Origin: Anaerocolumna jejuensis DSM 15929
GTDB taxonomy: Bacteria > Bacillota > Clostridia > Lachnospirales > Lachnospiraceae
NCBI RefSeq assembly: GCF_900142215.1
Contig: NZ_FRAC01000014.1
Coordinates: 124,001 to 188,000 of the forward strand
DNA: 64,000 nt
Direction of reading: 5' to 3'
The stretch's first letter is position 1; the number at the start of each line of letters is the position of its first letter. The position numbers and the translations under genes were made by a program. Shown here piece after piece: positions 51,174-59,760 of the stretch. The notes beneath the pieces were generated by a model. That model did not search any database. It was not told the origin of the DNA and saw only the letters and a list, made by a program, of their open reading frames with translations.

Positions 51174-52541
51174 ATGGCTGTATTTTCTTACGACAAACAG
51201 CTGAATAAAATTGAAACGCCCTCAGGGACCATAACCTTATCCTCCCTGTTCTTCCCTTTCTTTATTGAAATGATACTGGTCAACACTATGGGAACCATAA
51301 ATACTATCTCCTTAAGCCACTATTCCTCCGGTGCCGTAGCAGCGGTGGGGGCAGCCTCACAGGTAATGAATATGATATATACCTTTTATGGTGTGGTAAG
51401 TGCCGGTTCCTCCATTGTTATCAGCCAGAACTTAGGAGCCGGCAAGAAGGAAAGGGCAGCTGACTCCAGTGTCATTTCCATTCTATTCAGTGCCTCCTTC
51501 AGTATTTTACTGGGTATTGCCCTGGCCCTGGCTGCCGCCCCCTTGCTTTCCCTGATGCATTTAAAGGGAGAACTGTTAGGGCAAGCGGTTTTGTATTTTC
51601 GTATCTGCGTCTCCTTCTCCTGTTTTCAGGCAGTTTATTCAGCTCTTTCCAGTATCTTTCGCAGCTACGGAAAGCCGAAAACAGCCGTAAAGATTTCGCT
51701 GCTTGTTAATTTTACCAATGCTTTCATAAATATACTGATCGTATTCAGGCCATTTGACATACCCTTGCGGGGGGTATCAGGAATCGCCACCTCCTCTGTA
51801 ATCAGCCAGTCACTGGGCATGTCCCTTATGTTCCTTTTATTAAAACGCTCCTCCTTTTTCCCTCCTTTTCGGAAAGGCATTTTAAAGCAGCTTCACCTGA
51901 TAAAGAAGGTACTCTATATTGGGGTTCCGGGAGGGCTTACGAACCTTTCCTATTCCCTCTCCCAGGTAGTTTCCACTTCCATTGTGGCTTCCATGGGAAC
52001 AACGGCCATGACCACCAAAATATACCTGGACAATATTTTCTTCTATGTCTATGTTGTCGGGCTGGCACTTGGACAGTCCACCGCTCTTATTATAAGCCGG
52101 CTGGCAGGAGCACGTAAATACACCCAGGCACAAAAACTGAACAAACAAAATCTTCAGATAACCCTGCTCTGCAACATTGCCTTTTCCCTTGTCATTTACC
52201 TGGCAGGAAGGCAATTGCTTGGGATGTTTACCGATGACCCTGCTATTATTTCTGCCGGACATCAAATTATGCTCTTTGATATCTTTGTTGAAATCGGAAG
52301 AGGCTTTAACCACATTGAGAACAATTCCTTAAGGGGAGCAGGAGATGTATTCTTTCCCATGATGGTTTCCCTTGCTTCCTGCTGGACCGTCAGTATATTG
52401 TTTTCCTATCTTCTTGGTATTGTATTTGGTCTCGGACTCACTGGCTGCTGGATAGCCTTTGCCATGGATGAGCTTTTTCGGGGCATTACCTATTACCTGC
52501 GCTTTAAAAGCGGTAAATGGAAGGCAAAGACCATTGTTTAG
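51174..52541 (+). CDS. MATE family efflux transporter
   Basis: 455 residues with 12 predicted helices. Segments YGVVSAGSSIVISQNLGAGKKERA and the second-half GQSTALIISRLAGARKYTQA are the repeated MATE pattern. It probably exports an organic cation or sugar-derived compound by ion antiport. The start has AAGGAG. It is read divergently from the AraC gene, sharing a 69-bp promoter region. Confidence 0.9.
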   Translation: MAVFSYDKQLNKIETPSGTITLSSLFFPFFIEMILVNTMGTINTISLSHYSSGAVAAVGAASQVMNMIYTFYGVVSAGSSIVISQNLGAGKKERAADSSVISILFSASFSILLGIALALAAAPLLSLMHLKGELLGQAVLYFRICVSFSCFQAVYSALSSIFRSYGKPKTAVKISLLVNFTNAFINILIVFRPFDIPLRGVSGIATSSVISQSLGMSLMFLLLKRSSFFPPFRKGILKQLHLIKKVLYIGVPGGLTNLSYSLSQVVSTSIVASMGTTAMTTKIYLDNIFFYVYVVGLALGQSTALIISRLAGARKYTQAQKLNKQNLQITLLCNIAFSLVIYLAGRQLLGMFTDDPAIISAGHQIMLFDIFVEIGRGFNHIENNSLRGAGDVFFPMMVSLASCWTVSILFSYLLGIVFGLGLTGCWIAFAMDELFRGITYYLRFKSGKWKAKTIV

Positions 52542-52723
52542 AATTACCAAGCAAACCTTTGCTTTGCAGAGGAATATATGGTAATGCTGTTAAAAGCCAT
52601 CTTAATAGTATGAATTCTACTGATTAGATGGCTTTCTCTTTTATTTTTAAAGTAATCCTCCATGGTACTGACGGAGTCTATACTCCCAGCGGAGTACTTC
52701 AAGATATCTTCAACTCCTGGCTT

Positions 52724-52777
52724 AGGAGCTTTTATTTTCTGAGGAGCTTTATTTTCCTGAGGAGCTTTTATTTTCTG
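52724..52777. repeat. 18-bp tandem repeat, three copies
   Basis: aggagcttttattttctg at 52724-52741, a variant at 52742-52759 and an exact third copy at 52760-52777. It ends 7 bp before the LacI stop. An open frame across it on the minus strand is repeat-driven and not credible as a gene. Confidence 0.8.
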
Positions 52778-52784
52778 AAAAGTC

Positions 52785-53810
52785 CTATATCTTTTGGCAG
52801 GAATCACGAATCGTCAGAAAAGTCTCAACAGATTTAACCCTTTCCGTCTCGTTTCCATTAATACTGTCTATGATGGTTGCCATCATTTTCTCCGAATGCA
52901 GCTTTAAATTATAGTTAACCGAAGTTAGCTGAGGTATTGCAATTTCAGAGAAATACGTATCATCAAAGGCAACCAGGGATAGATCGGAAGGAATCCTGAT
53001 TTTACTCTCGGCACAGGCTCTCATTACCCCTATTGCAACCTGGTCATTCACTGCAATAATGGCAGTGGGTATATTATTTCTGTCAAGGAGCTTTTTCATT
53101 GACTCATATCCGCCTTCAATTCCATAATCACTGTCCGTGATAAGTTCAGGGTCCGGCTCCAAATCATAAATCTGCAGATAATGCTTCAGCGATTCCCTTT
53201 TCCGCACTGTGGGTATTACCGTATTACGTCCGCCTATCAGTGCAATTCTCCTGTGTCCGTATTGAATCAGATAATCTATCAGCTTGCCCATTCCATGTTC
53301 TTTTTCCGTGTAGACCTTATAGCATTCCGCTCCGGGAAATTCACCGCCTACTACAATCGGCATTTTCCTGGCTGTTTTATTGATTAAATTCACATATTCG
53401 ATATTTGGTTCGATTTCATCGGCATTACCACCCACCTGTATAATGGCATCCACGTGCTTTTCACACAGGTTCTTAAGATGTCCCATTTCGGAGGTAAGAT
53501 CATTCATCGTATTGCAAAGTATCATATTATAGCCATATTGGGAGGCCAGCATCTCACATTCTATAAATATATTGGAGAAATATGGATTTCTTATATCAGG
53601 CACTATCATCCCGATGGTTTTGGTTTCCTGTTTGCTTAAGCTCCTGGCCAATCCGTTAGGCTCAAAATCATATTTTTTGATAAGTTCTTCTATTCTCTGC
53701 CTTTTTTCTTCGCTTACTCTGGCATTGCTGGTCAATACTCTGGATACTGTTGCAGGGGATACCCCTGCTTCCCTCGCTATATCATATACCGTTATTGCCT
53801 TCTCACTCAT
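52785..53810 (-). CDS. LacI/GalR-family transcriptional regulator
   Basis: 341 residues. N-terminal helix-turn-helix and hinge ITVYDIAREAGVSPATVSRVLT (about 5-26), then a periplasmic-binding-like sugar domain with IGMIVPDIRNPYFSNI and SLVAFDDTYFSEIAIPQLTSV. It represses or activates a sugar operon; none is adjacent on this strand, so the target may lie elsewhere. The start is chosen at MSEKAITV, with G-rich SD bases upstream; an ATG five codons earlier is the alternative. Confidence 0.92.
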   Translation of the reverse strand: MSEKAITVYDIAREAGVSPATVSRVLTSNARVSEEKRQRIEELIKKYDFEPNGLARSLSKQETKTIGMIVPDIRNPYFSNIFIECEMLASQYGYNMILCNTMNDLTSEMGHLKNLCEKHVDAIIQVGGNADEIEPNIEYVNLINKTARKMPIVVGGEFPGAECYKVYTEKEHGMGKLIDYLIQYGHRRIALIGGRNTVIPTVRKRESLKHYLQIYDLEPDPELITDSDYGIEGGYESMKKLLDRNNIPTAIIAVNDQVAIGVMRACAESKIRIPSDLSLVAFDDTYFSEIAIPQLTSVNYNLKLHSEKMMATIIDSINGNETERVKSVETFLTIRDSCQKI

Positions 53811-54203
53811 TACCTGACCCCTCATAGTAACTTTTTTCTGTTTGTCTTTTGCACTGTAATCATAATATAATTTGTATTATCCCGTCAAGTTAATAATATG
53901 GGATGCCGATATTCCTATAATTTATACACCTTTTTCGGCATTTCCCCTTTCTAATGGCCGCTCCCTTATAAGAAGTATTTCCCAGATCTTTTTTCCATAA
54001 AAATTTTCTAATGCATCTTGACTTTTTCCTATGTTACTATCATACTATCTTAGGACCTAAAAGCCTTTGAAATATCGGGTCCGTGAATGAAAGATTATAG
54101 AATTACAAATGCTAAATACGCAGTAAATATCCAATATTGCGGCCATTTTCCCCATAGCTGCCGCAGCCGGATATGCTCTCTGGGTAAAATAAAGGAGGAC
54201 CTT
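53811..54203. other. Intergenic region, no gene recognised
   Basis: 393 bp between divergent LacI and YitT genes. The frame open from 54087 lacks coding character until the GTG at 54204. No clear operator or terminator seen. Confidence 0.4.
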
Positions 54204-55067
54204 GTGGAACTGAAAAAGAAACTGCTAGATAATTTAAAAGAATACCTGTTTATATCCGCAGGAGTTGAGTTAGTGGTTATTGGAGTATATTTCTTCAAAT
54301 TTCCCAATAATTTCTCAATCGGCGGCGTAACAGGTCTGGCTATTTTATTAAGCAGCCTTCTGGGGCCTAAAATTAGCACCAGTACCGTTGTTTTTATTAT
54401 TAATATGATTCTGCTTGTTATCGGATACGTCGTTATCGGAAGAAGCTTTGGTAATAAGACCGCTTATGGAACTATTCTGATGTCTGCTTCTTTAAGCCTG
54501 CTGGAGGCAGTTTATCCCATGAAAGCTCCTCTTACGAATGAGCCCATGCTGGAACTGGCTTTTGCCGTGCTGCTCCCTGCCGTCGGTGCCGCCATGCTGT
54601 TCAATATTGGCGCTTCTACCGGAGGAACCGATGTTATCGCAGTGATTTTAAAGAAGTATTCCAACATTGATATCGGGAAGTCCTTATTTTTCTCCGACCT
54701 CATTCTAACGCTGGCTTCCTTTCTCATATTTGATGTTAAAACAGGCTTACTATCCTTACTGGGCCTTTTAATTAAATCAACCATGGTGGATACCATTATT
54801 GAAAATCTGAATCTCCATAAATATCTGACTATTATATGTGAGAATCCAATACCTATTTCGGATTTTATATTAAATACCCTGCACCGAAGCGCTACCATAA
54901 GCGATGCCCAGGGCGCTTTCAGCCATCAGGAGAAGAAAATCATTTTTACCGTTATGAACCGCAGCCAGGCAGTACAGCTTCGAAGATTCATAAAGGAAAC
55001 CGAGCCGGAAGCCTTTATTCTGATTACCAATACCAGTGAAATCATCGGACGCGGCTTCAGAGCGTAA
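54204..55067 (+). CDS. YitT family membrane protein (DUF161/DUF2179)
   Basis: 287 residues starting at GTG, with AAGGAGG spaced 6 bp. Five to six membrane helices (about 13-200; IGGVTGLAILLSSLL; NIGASTGGTDVIAVILKKY) precede a cytoplasmic DUF2179 domain (about 210-287) ending TSEIIGRGF. The family is broad in Firmicutes; no transported substrate is firmly known. Stand-alone gene with its own terminator. Confidence 0.9.
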   Translation: MELKKKLLDNLKEYLFISAGVELVVIGVYFFKFPNNFSIGGVTGLAILLSSLLGPKISTSTVVFIINMILLVIGYVVIGRSFGNKTAYGTILMSASLSLLEAVYPMKAPLTNEPMLELAFAVLLPAVGAAMLFNIGASTGGTDVIAVILKKYSNIDIGKSLFFSDLILTLASFLIFDVKTGLLSLLGLLIKSTMVDTIIENLNLHKYLTIICENPIPISDFILNTLHRSATISDAQGAFSHQEKKIIFTVMNRSQAVQLRRFIKETEPEAFILITNTSEIIGRGFRA

Positions 55068-55072
55068 ACAAG

Positions 55073-55122
55073 ACCCCTGCGGAAAAGAATACTAATTATC
55101 TTTTCCGCAGGGGTTCTTTTTA
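55073..55122 (+). terminator. Terminator of the YitT gene
   Basis: acccctgcggaaaaga / tcttttccgcaggggt stem followed by tcttttt. Confidence 0.92.
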
Positions 55123-55190
55123 TTAACTTCATAATTATTTTTCTATAACATCTCTAATTTCATACCAAAAGTAAGCTAAATATTTTTTGT

Positions 55191-55946
55191 CTATCTTTCC
55201 AACAGAAGTGTCACAAACAATAATGCCAGCACCAGTATCATAATGGGTTTTACTATCGTATACCCTTTCTTAAGTACAAGGCCGGAACCGATATAATGGC
55301 CTGCAATGCTGAATACAGCTGCGGTAAGGCCTAAGAGCAGGATCAGTTTACCATGGAGAAGAAAGGTTATCAGTGCTGCGATATTGGAGGACAGATTGAC
55401 CAGCTTGGTATTACCGGAAGCGGTCTTAATATCCATTCTGGCAAGGGCCGTATAGCATAATAAAAGAAAGGTACCGGTACCGGGTCCGTAAAAGCCGTCG
55501 TAAATGGCAATAAAAAAGGAGGCTGTACAGGCTATAATAAAGGTAGCCCTGTCTGATAAAGGAGTTCTGCCTTCCTCTGTTTTCCTGCTCCTGAGTACGA
55601 AGAAAGCAGTAAAGGGCAGCACAAAGAGCAGCAGATTTTTAATGATTTCTTCCTTTACCAAAAGTGCCAGATTGGCTCCCAAGAAGGAACCTCCCAGAGC
55701 CAGGATTACGGAGACGGTTCCAATACGATAATTGACGGTTTTATTTTTTATGTATCTTGCTGTTGAAGCAGCGGTTCCGATACAGGAGGATAGCTTGTTC
55801 GTTCCAAGGGCATAATGGGGCGGCACACCTGCAATCATATAGGCCGGAAGAGATATCAGCCCTCCTCCGCCTGCAATGGAGTCAATAATCCCTGCCAGGA
55901 AAACCATAGGGCAGACAAGCAAAAAGGTGGTGATGTTTATTTCCAT
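55191..55946 (-). CDS. TauE/SafE family permease (sulfite exporter-like)
   Basis: 251 residues with about eight membrane helices. The repeated family motif is visible as GIIDSIAGGGGLISLPAYM near residue 20 and IYDGFYGPGTGTFLLL near 140. Members move sulfite, sulfoacetate or related organosulfur anions; the substrate is not clear here. AGGT precedes the ATG. Convergent with YitT; divergent from the LytTR operon across palindrome P3. Confidence 0.9.
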   Translation of the reverse strand: MEINITTFLLVCPMVFLAGIIDSIAGGGGLISLPAYMIAGVPPHYALGTNKLSSCIGTAASTARYIKNKTVNYRIGTVSVILALGGSFLGANLALLVKEEIIKNLLLFVLPFTAFFVLRSRKTEEGRTPLSDRATFIIACTASFFIAIYDGFYGPGTGTFLLLCYTALARMDIKTASGNTKLVNLSSNIAALITFLLHGKLILLLGLTAAVFSIAGHYIGSGLVLKKGYTIVKPIMILVLALLFVTLLLER

Positions 55947-56036
55947 GATGAATACCTGTCTTTCACGTAATATTCCTAACTATACAGGATATAAAGTGCA
56001 TTGTCAATTTGCCTTAAGAGGTTCTTGGAAACGGAC

Positions 56037-56271
56037 GATGACCAAGGAGTTTATTTTGACCTTTTGTTGCTCAAGGTTCCTATTCCACTAAACCTGCAGA
56101 AAATGTGACTGAAAAGGTAAGCCAGTGCCAAACTCGCTGTAGCAAATATGGATGCGTCAGTTTCCAGCGCTCAAACAGTGGCACTGGCTTACCTAGCCAC
56201 ATTTCCTGCAGCTTAAGTGTCATATAAGGAACCTCTCGATACAAAAGGTCAAAATAAATTCCTTGGTCATC
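56037..56271. repeat. Long palindromic element P3
   Basis: About 235 bp, imperfect. Outer arms gatgaccaaggagtttattt and its complement ending at 56271 enclose matching stems (ttgaccttttgt, gcaggaaatgtggct/agcc...). The tip has aactcgctgtagc and gcgctcaaacagtgg. Its right arm, read in reverse complement, shares GAGAGGTTC, ACTTAAGCTGCA, GCTAGG and TGTTTGAGCG in the same order as P1. It is located between divergent promoters. Confidence 0.88.
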
Positions 56272-56383
56272 TGCGTATATCCATTAATTTGTTACACTCA
56301 TTTGCCCTGCGCTTTTTGAAGCGGGTTTGTATCTTACCATAGCAGATGGTAAAATAAGTTATATTACTTATTATGAAATGCCA

Positions 56384-56450
56384 TACCTTACGCACGAAAC
56401 ACCGTACCTCATGCAATCTGTATTGCATTTTTTACCAGGCTGATTATAAT
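56384..56450 (+). promoter_or_regulatory. Promoter and candidate LytTR direct repeats
   Basis: TTGCAT (56423-56428), 16-bp spacer, TATAAT (56445-56450). Two 9-bp words, taccttacg (56384) and tacctcatg (56405), are spaced 21 bp, the two-turn spacing used by LytTR activators, and end 10 bp before the -35. A match to the usual LytTR consensus is only partial. Confidence 0.45.
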
Positions 56451-56493
56451 GTGCTTATGGCGCCAACATAGAAAGGATTATCGGGGGAGTACA

Positions 56494-57204
56494 ATGGTTT
56501 GGATTGCAATCTGTGACGATGAAGCAGCAGTCTTGCAGCAGACGGAAACATTACTGAAGGAGTATCCGGAGGTGGATTTTTGCATTGATATATTCACTAG
56601 CGGGGAAGCACTGCTTGAAAGTACAAGAAGCTATGAAATTATCCTTCTGGATATTGATATGCCCGAAACAGACGGGATTGAAACAGCCCGCCTTATCAGG
56701 CAGAGAGATAAAAAGGTTAAATTAATTTACATAACCAATTACAGTGATTATACGGTATTTGCATTTGCCGTACATGCCTTTGCCTACCTTTTAAAGCCCT
56801 TAAAAAAGGAGGAGCTGTATAAGCAGTTAGATGAGGCTTTTGAATACATGCAGCTTTCCGCTAATCCGCAGCTGGAATTCCACACAGCTGAGGGAATTCT
56901 ACGGATTAACTCCAATGATATCCTGTACTTTGAATATCAAAACCGTAAAGTTTATCTTAGGAGTAAGACAGATACTTATATCTTAAAATGCAAAATTACA
57001 GACCTTGGAGTGCAGCTAAAAGAGAAAGGATTTTATATGCCCCATAAAAGCTTTGTTGTAAATCTCTATTCTGTGAAGAACATTAAAGGCTATGATATTT
57101 ACCTGATTAATGGATTAACCGTTCCGCTGTCACAAAAAAAATCCATGGAATTTAGAAGGGCATTAAACCGCTATTTATCGGAAGGGATAGGATTACATCT
57201 ATGA
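56494..57204 (+). CDS. LytTR-family response regulator
   Basis: 236 residues from the ATG after GGGGGAG. Receiver domain (1-120) with acidic pocket ICDDEAAV and phosphoacceptor Asp53 (LLDIDMPE), conserved Lys in LLKPLKKEEL; LytTR DNA-binding domain (about 130-236; NDILYFEYQNRKVYLR ... YMPHKSFVVNL). AgrA/ComE-type regulator. It overlaps the kinase gene as ATGA, so the two are translated together. Confidence 0.93.
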   Translation: MVWIAICDDEAAVLQQTETLLKEYPEVDFCIDIFTSGEALLESTRSYEIILLDIDMPETDGIETARLIRQRDKKVKLIYITNYSDYTVFAFAVHAFAYLLKPLKKEELYKQLDEAFEYMQLSANPQLEFHTAEGILRINSNDILYFEYQNRKVYLRSKTDTYILKCKITDLGVQLKEKGFYMPHKSFVVNLYSVKNIKGYDIYLINGLTVPLSQKKSMEFRRALNRYLSEGIGLHL

Positions 57205-58490
57205 CGGATATTTTAATTTATACCATCCTGCCCTTACTTGGAAGTATATTTATCAAATACTTCATTTTTTACAGCATGAAGCGTATCGGTACCAATGTTA
57301 ATGTGGGAAGCTTTAAGAAAAATATTATTGTTGCCGGGTATATCACCCTGTCCGTCTCTTTCTCCTTATTGGGTAATGGCCTGATTAACCTTCTGATTCT
57401 TATGCTCATTCCTGTAATCGGACACTTTCTGTATAATAATCTTCGCTTATACATCGTCTATTACACAGGTTTTATTATTGCATTATATTTAACCGACATT
57501 TTATCAATAATTCTTATGCAGCTGCTGTTTCAGTATAACTTTATCTATTTTATCCAAAAGCAGATTTATTATATGACTCTTATCATTACCATACGCTTTA
57601 TCGAATTTCTGGTTTTAAAAATACTGGTTGCCGTAATACGCAAAAAACATCACGTTCAGATAACCCTAAGGCAGATGGTAAGTTCCTTTATAATGCCTGT
57701 ATTCAGTATTATCAACCTGCTCAGCATGATGTTTTTTATCCAGATATACGTGTCGGAAGAATTTATTATTCTTCTGGAAGTAAATATTGCCATGCTGTTT
57801 GGCTTAAATATTTACTTCACCAGTGTCTTTGATATCATAGCCAATAACAACCATCTGGAAAATGAATTAAATCTGTACCGGCAGCAGCAGGTCATTCAGA
57901 CCCGGTATTATGAGAATTTAGAAAAGAAATACGGCAATACCAGAAATCTGATTCACGATATCCGCAACCATATACAGGCTATGGAACACCTTTATGAGGA
58001 GCAGGAGAATACAGAGGGCTGCGGATACACAAAGGATATACACGATATGTTAAATCAACTTGGGCTGAAATACTATACCAGCAGTAAAATGCTTAATATT
58101 ATTTTAAATGATAAGGTTCAGGCCATGCAGGCTTTTGGGATTAACCCGGATATCAAGATTTCAAACGTTGATTTAAGTTTTATCCGGGATGTGGATATTA
58201 CGACCCTCTTTGCCAATATTCTTGATAATGCCATAGAATCAGCAACTCTTAGCGATGAAAAACAGATTATACTCCGTGTTGCAGTGGTGCATGATTTTAT
58301 TTCCGTCATTCTTAAGAATTCCCTGGCACAAAGCCCTGTAAAGCATGGTGACACCTTCGTAACGACTAAGGAAGCCCATGAAGGCCTTGGCCTTAAAAAT
58401 GTAGAAAGAGTTGTAAAAGATTATAAAGGAGATGTTCAATATGAGTGGGGAGAACAATATTTTATTACAAGAATTATGCTTGCTATTTGA
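57201..58490 (+). CDS. GHKL-family sensor histidine kinase (AgrC-like)
   Basis: 429 residues: six or more membrane helices (about 1-215), a coiled linker (NELNLYRQQQVIQ) and a GHKL kinase domain. His252 lies in LIHDIRNHIQAM; the N-box is NILDNAIESA and the G-box GLGLKNVERVV. Such kinases sense peptides or membrane stress and pass phosphate to LytTR regulators. There is no agrB or agrD gene beside it, so the signal is unknown. Confidence 0.92.
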   Translation: MTDILIYTILPLLGSIFIKYFIFYSMKRIGTNVNVGSFKKNIIVAGYITLSVSFSLLGNGLINLLILMLIPVIGHFLYNNLRLYIVYYTGFIIALYLTDILSIILMQLLFQYNFIYFIQKQIYYMTLIITIRFIEFLVLKILVAVIRKKHHVQITLRQMVSSFIMPVFSIINLLSMMFFIQIYVSEEFIILLEVNIAMLFGLNIYFTSVFDIIANNNHLENELNLYRQQQVIQTRYYENLEKKYGNTRNLIHDIRNHIQAMEHLYEEQENTEGCGYTKDIHDMLNQLGLKYYTSSKMLNIILNDKVQAMQAFGINPDIKISNVDLSFIRDVDITTLFANILDNAIESATLSDEKQIILRVAVVHDFISVILKNSLAQSPVKHGDTFVTTKEAHEGLGLKNVERVVKDYKGDVQYEWGEQYFITRIMLAI

Positions 58491-59217
58491 TGCACTCTTA
58501 TGTTTTGGAATACCTATCATAGGTATATTACTTCTCAGAAAGAGAGCAGACCGGGTTCTAAAGCCCTTTCTTCTTGGAATGGCAGCCTTTGTTATAAGCC
58601 AGATGCTTTTACGAATCCCCTTGCTCCAGCTCGTACTTCCGAATTTCAAATGGTTCTTATCCCTGCAGGTACAGACCTATGCCTACGGTCTATTTTTAGG
58701 GTTAAGCGCAGGGGTATTTGAAGAGAGCGCCCGTCTTATTTTCCTTAAATACTTTTTAAAAGGCCGTACCAGCCTTACAGACGGATTGGCCTTTGGCTTT
58801 GGACACGGTGGAATTGAAGCCATGCTCCTGGTGGGCATTAACAGTATTGCAGCGCTAATCTTATACCCGATGGGAAATCTTAACCTGGCAGGCAGTGGAT
58901 ATCTGACTCTCCTGCTTGGGGGCATCGAAAGGATATTTGCCATATCCTTTCATATTGGTGCAACCTTAGTGGTATTGTATGGAATCAGGGTACGCAAGGC
59001 TTTCCGTTATGTAATACTGTCCATATTGCTTCATGGCCTGACAGACAGCATGATAGTTATTCTGCCTGCTGCCTTCGCCATTGGCAATCTTGGGCTCGAG
59101 TTATACGTTATGATTATCTCTTTTCTGGTGCTAGCTTTCGGAATTTGGCTATTTAAACGCCATGGAAAAGAGGTACTTAATAGTAGTAATCAGGAATATC
59201 AAATCAAAGATTTGTGA
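58441..59217 (+). CDS. YhfC family intramembrane glutamic-type protease-like protein
   Basis: 258 residues, about seven membrane helices. Motifs conserved in the CAAX/PrsW-like (ABI clan) proteases are present: FEESARLIF (Glu94-Glu95-x-x-Arg), GFGHGGIEA, and LLHGLTDS near residue 200. It may cleave a membrane protein. It overlaps the kinase gene by 50 bp, with AAGGAG spaced 9 bp before the ATG, so the link to the two-component system is tight. Substrate unknown; the DUF3887 lipoprotein downstream or the kinase itself are candidates. Confidence 0.85.
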   Translation: MSGENNILLQELCLLFDALLCFGIPIIGILLLRKRADRVLKPFLLGMAAFVISQMLLRIPLLQLVLPNFKWFLSLQVQTYAYGLFLGLSAGVFEESARLIFLKYFLKGRTSLTDGLAFGFGHGGIEAMLLVGINSIAALILYPMGNLNLAGSGYLTLLLGGIERIFAISFHIGATLVVLYGIRVRKAFRYVILSILLHGLTDSMIVILPAAFAIGNLGLELYVMIISFLVLAFGIWLFKRHGKEVLNSSNQEYQIKDL

Positions 59218-59235
59218 TTCACGAAAGGAGTTATT

Positions 59236-59649
59236 ATGAAAAAATTTACTGCCCTATTTCTGCTGGTGGTTATGAGCGCTGTCTTATTAAGTGGATGCTC
59301 TTCTACAAAATTATCGGATTCTTTTGATAAAGACACCGTTGAAAAATCTGCAAAACAAGTGATAGAAGATCTCAATAATGATGATTACGACAGTGTTATA
59401 AGCATGTTCCGTGATGACCTTAAAGAAGAATTAACCGCCGGCAGCTTAAAGGATGCCGCCACCAAGACCTATGGCAATGCCGGTAAATTCGAAAAGTATA
59501 AGAGTGTATCCATTCTTGGACAGAAAGTAAAATCCACGAAAGAAGATTGTGCTGTCGCCATTGTTGTTGCTAATTATGAAAAACAGAAGGTTGAATTTAC
59601 CTTAAGCTTTGATACCGATATGAAACTAATCGGATTATATATGAAATAA
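59236..59649 (+). CDS. DUF3887 lipoprotein
   Basis: 137 residues: signal peptide with lipobox LSGC (Cys21), then a compact domain (about 40-137) resembling DUF3887, with VIEDLNNDDYDSVISMFRDDL and a beta-rich end. The NTF2-like fold is often ligand binding. GAAAGGAG precedes the ATG, 18 bp after the YhfC stop, so it is the last gene of the four-gene operon and probably acts at the outer face of the membrane. Confidence 0.85.
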   Translation: MKKFTALFLLVVMSAVLLSGCSSTKLSDSFDKDTVEKSAKQVIEDLNNDDYDSVISMFRDDLKEELTAGSLKDAATKTYGNAGKFEKYKSVSILGQKVKSTKEDCAVAIVVANYEKQKVEFTLSFDTDMKLIGLYMK

Positions 59650-59760
59650 AGGTGATTGACTTTTCCATCCTTTTTTCCATCAGATTACTTCTGAATGTTT
59701 ATATTTTATTAAAAAGGAAATCCTAACCTAATAATGGATTTATTCAGAAAGGAAATCAAT

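Noticed and set aside
52544..52807. Minus-strand frame across the 18-bp repeats (IKAPQ-like repeats).
   Set aside because: Repeat-driven, lies between MATE and lacI stop codons, no ribosome site or family.
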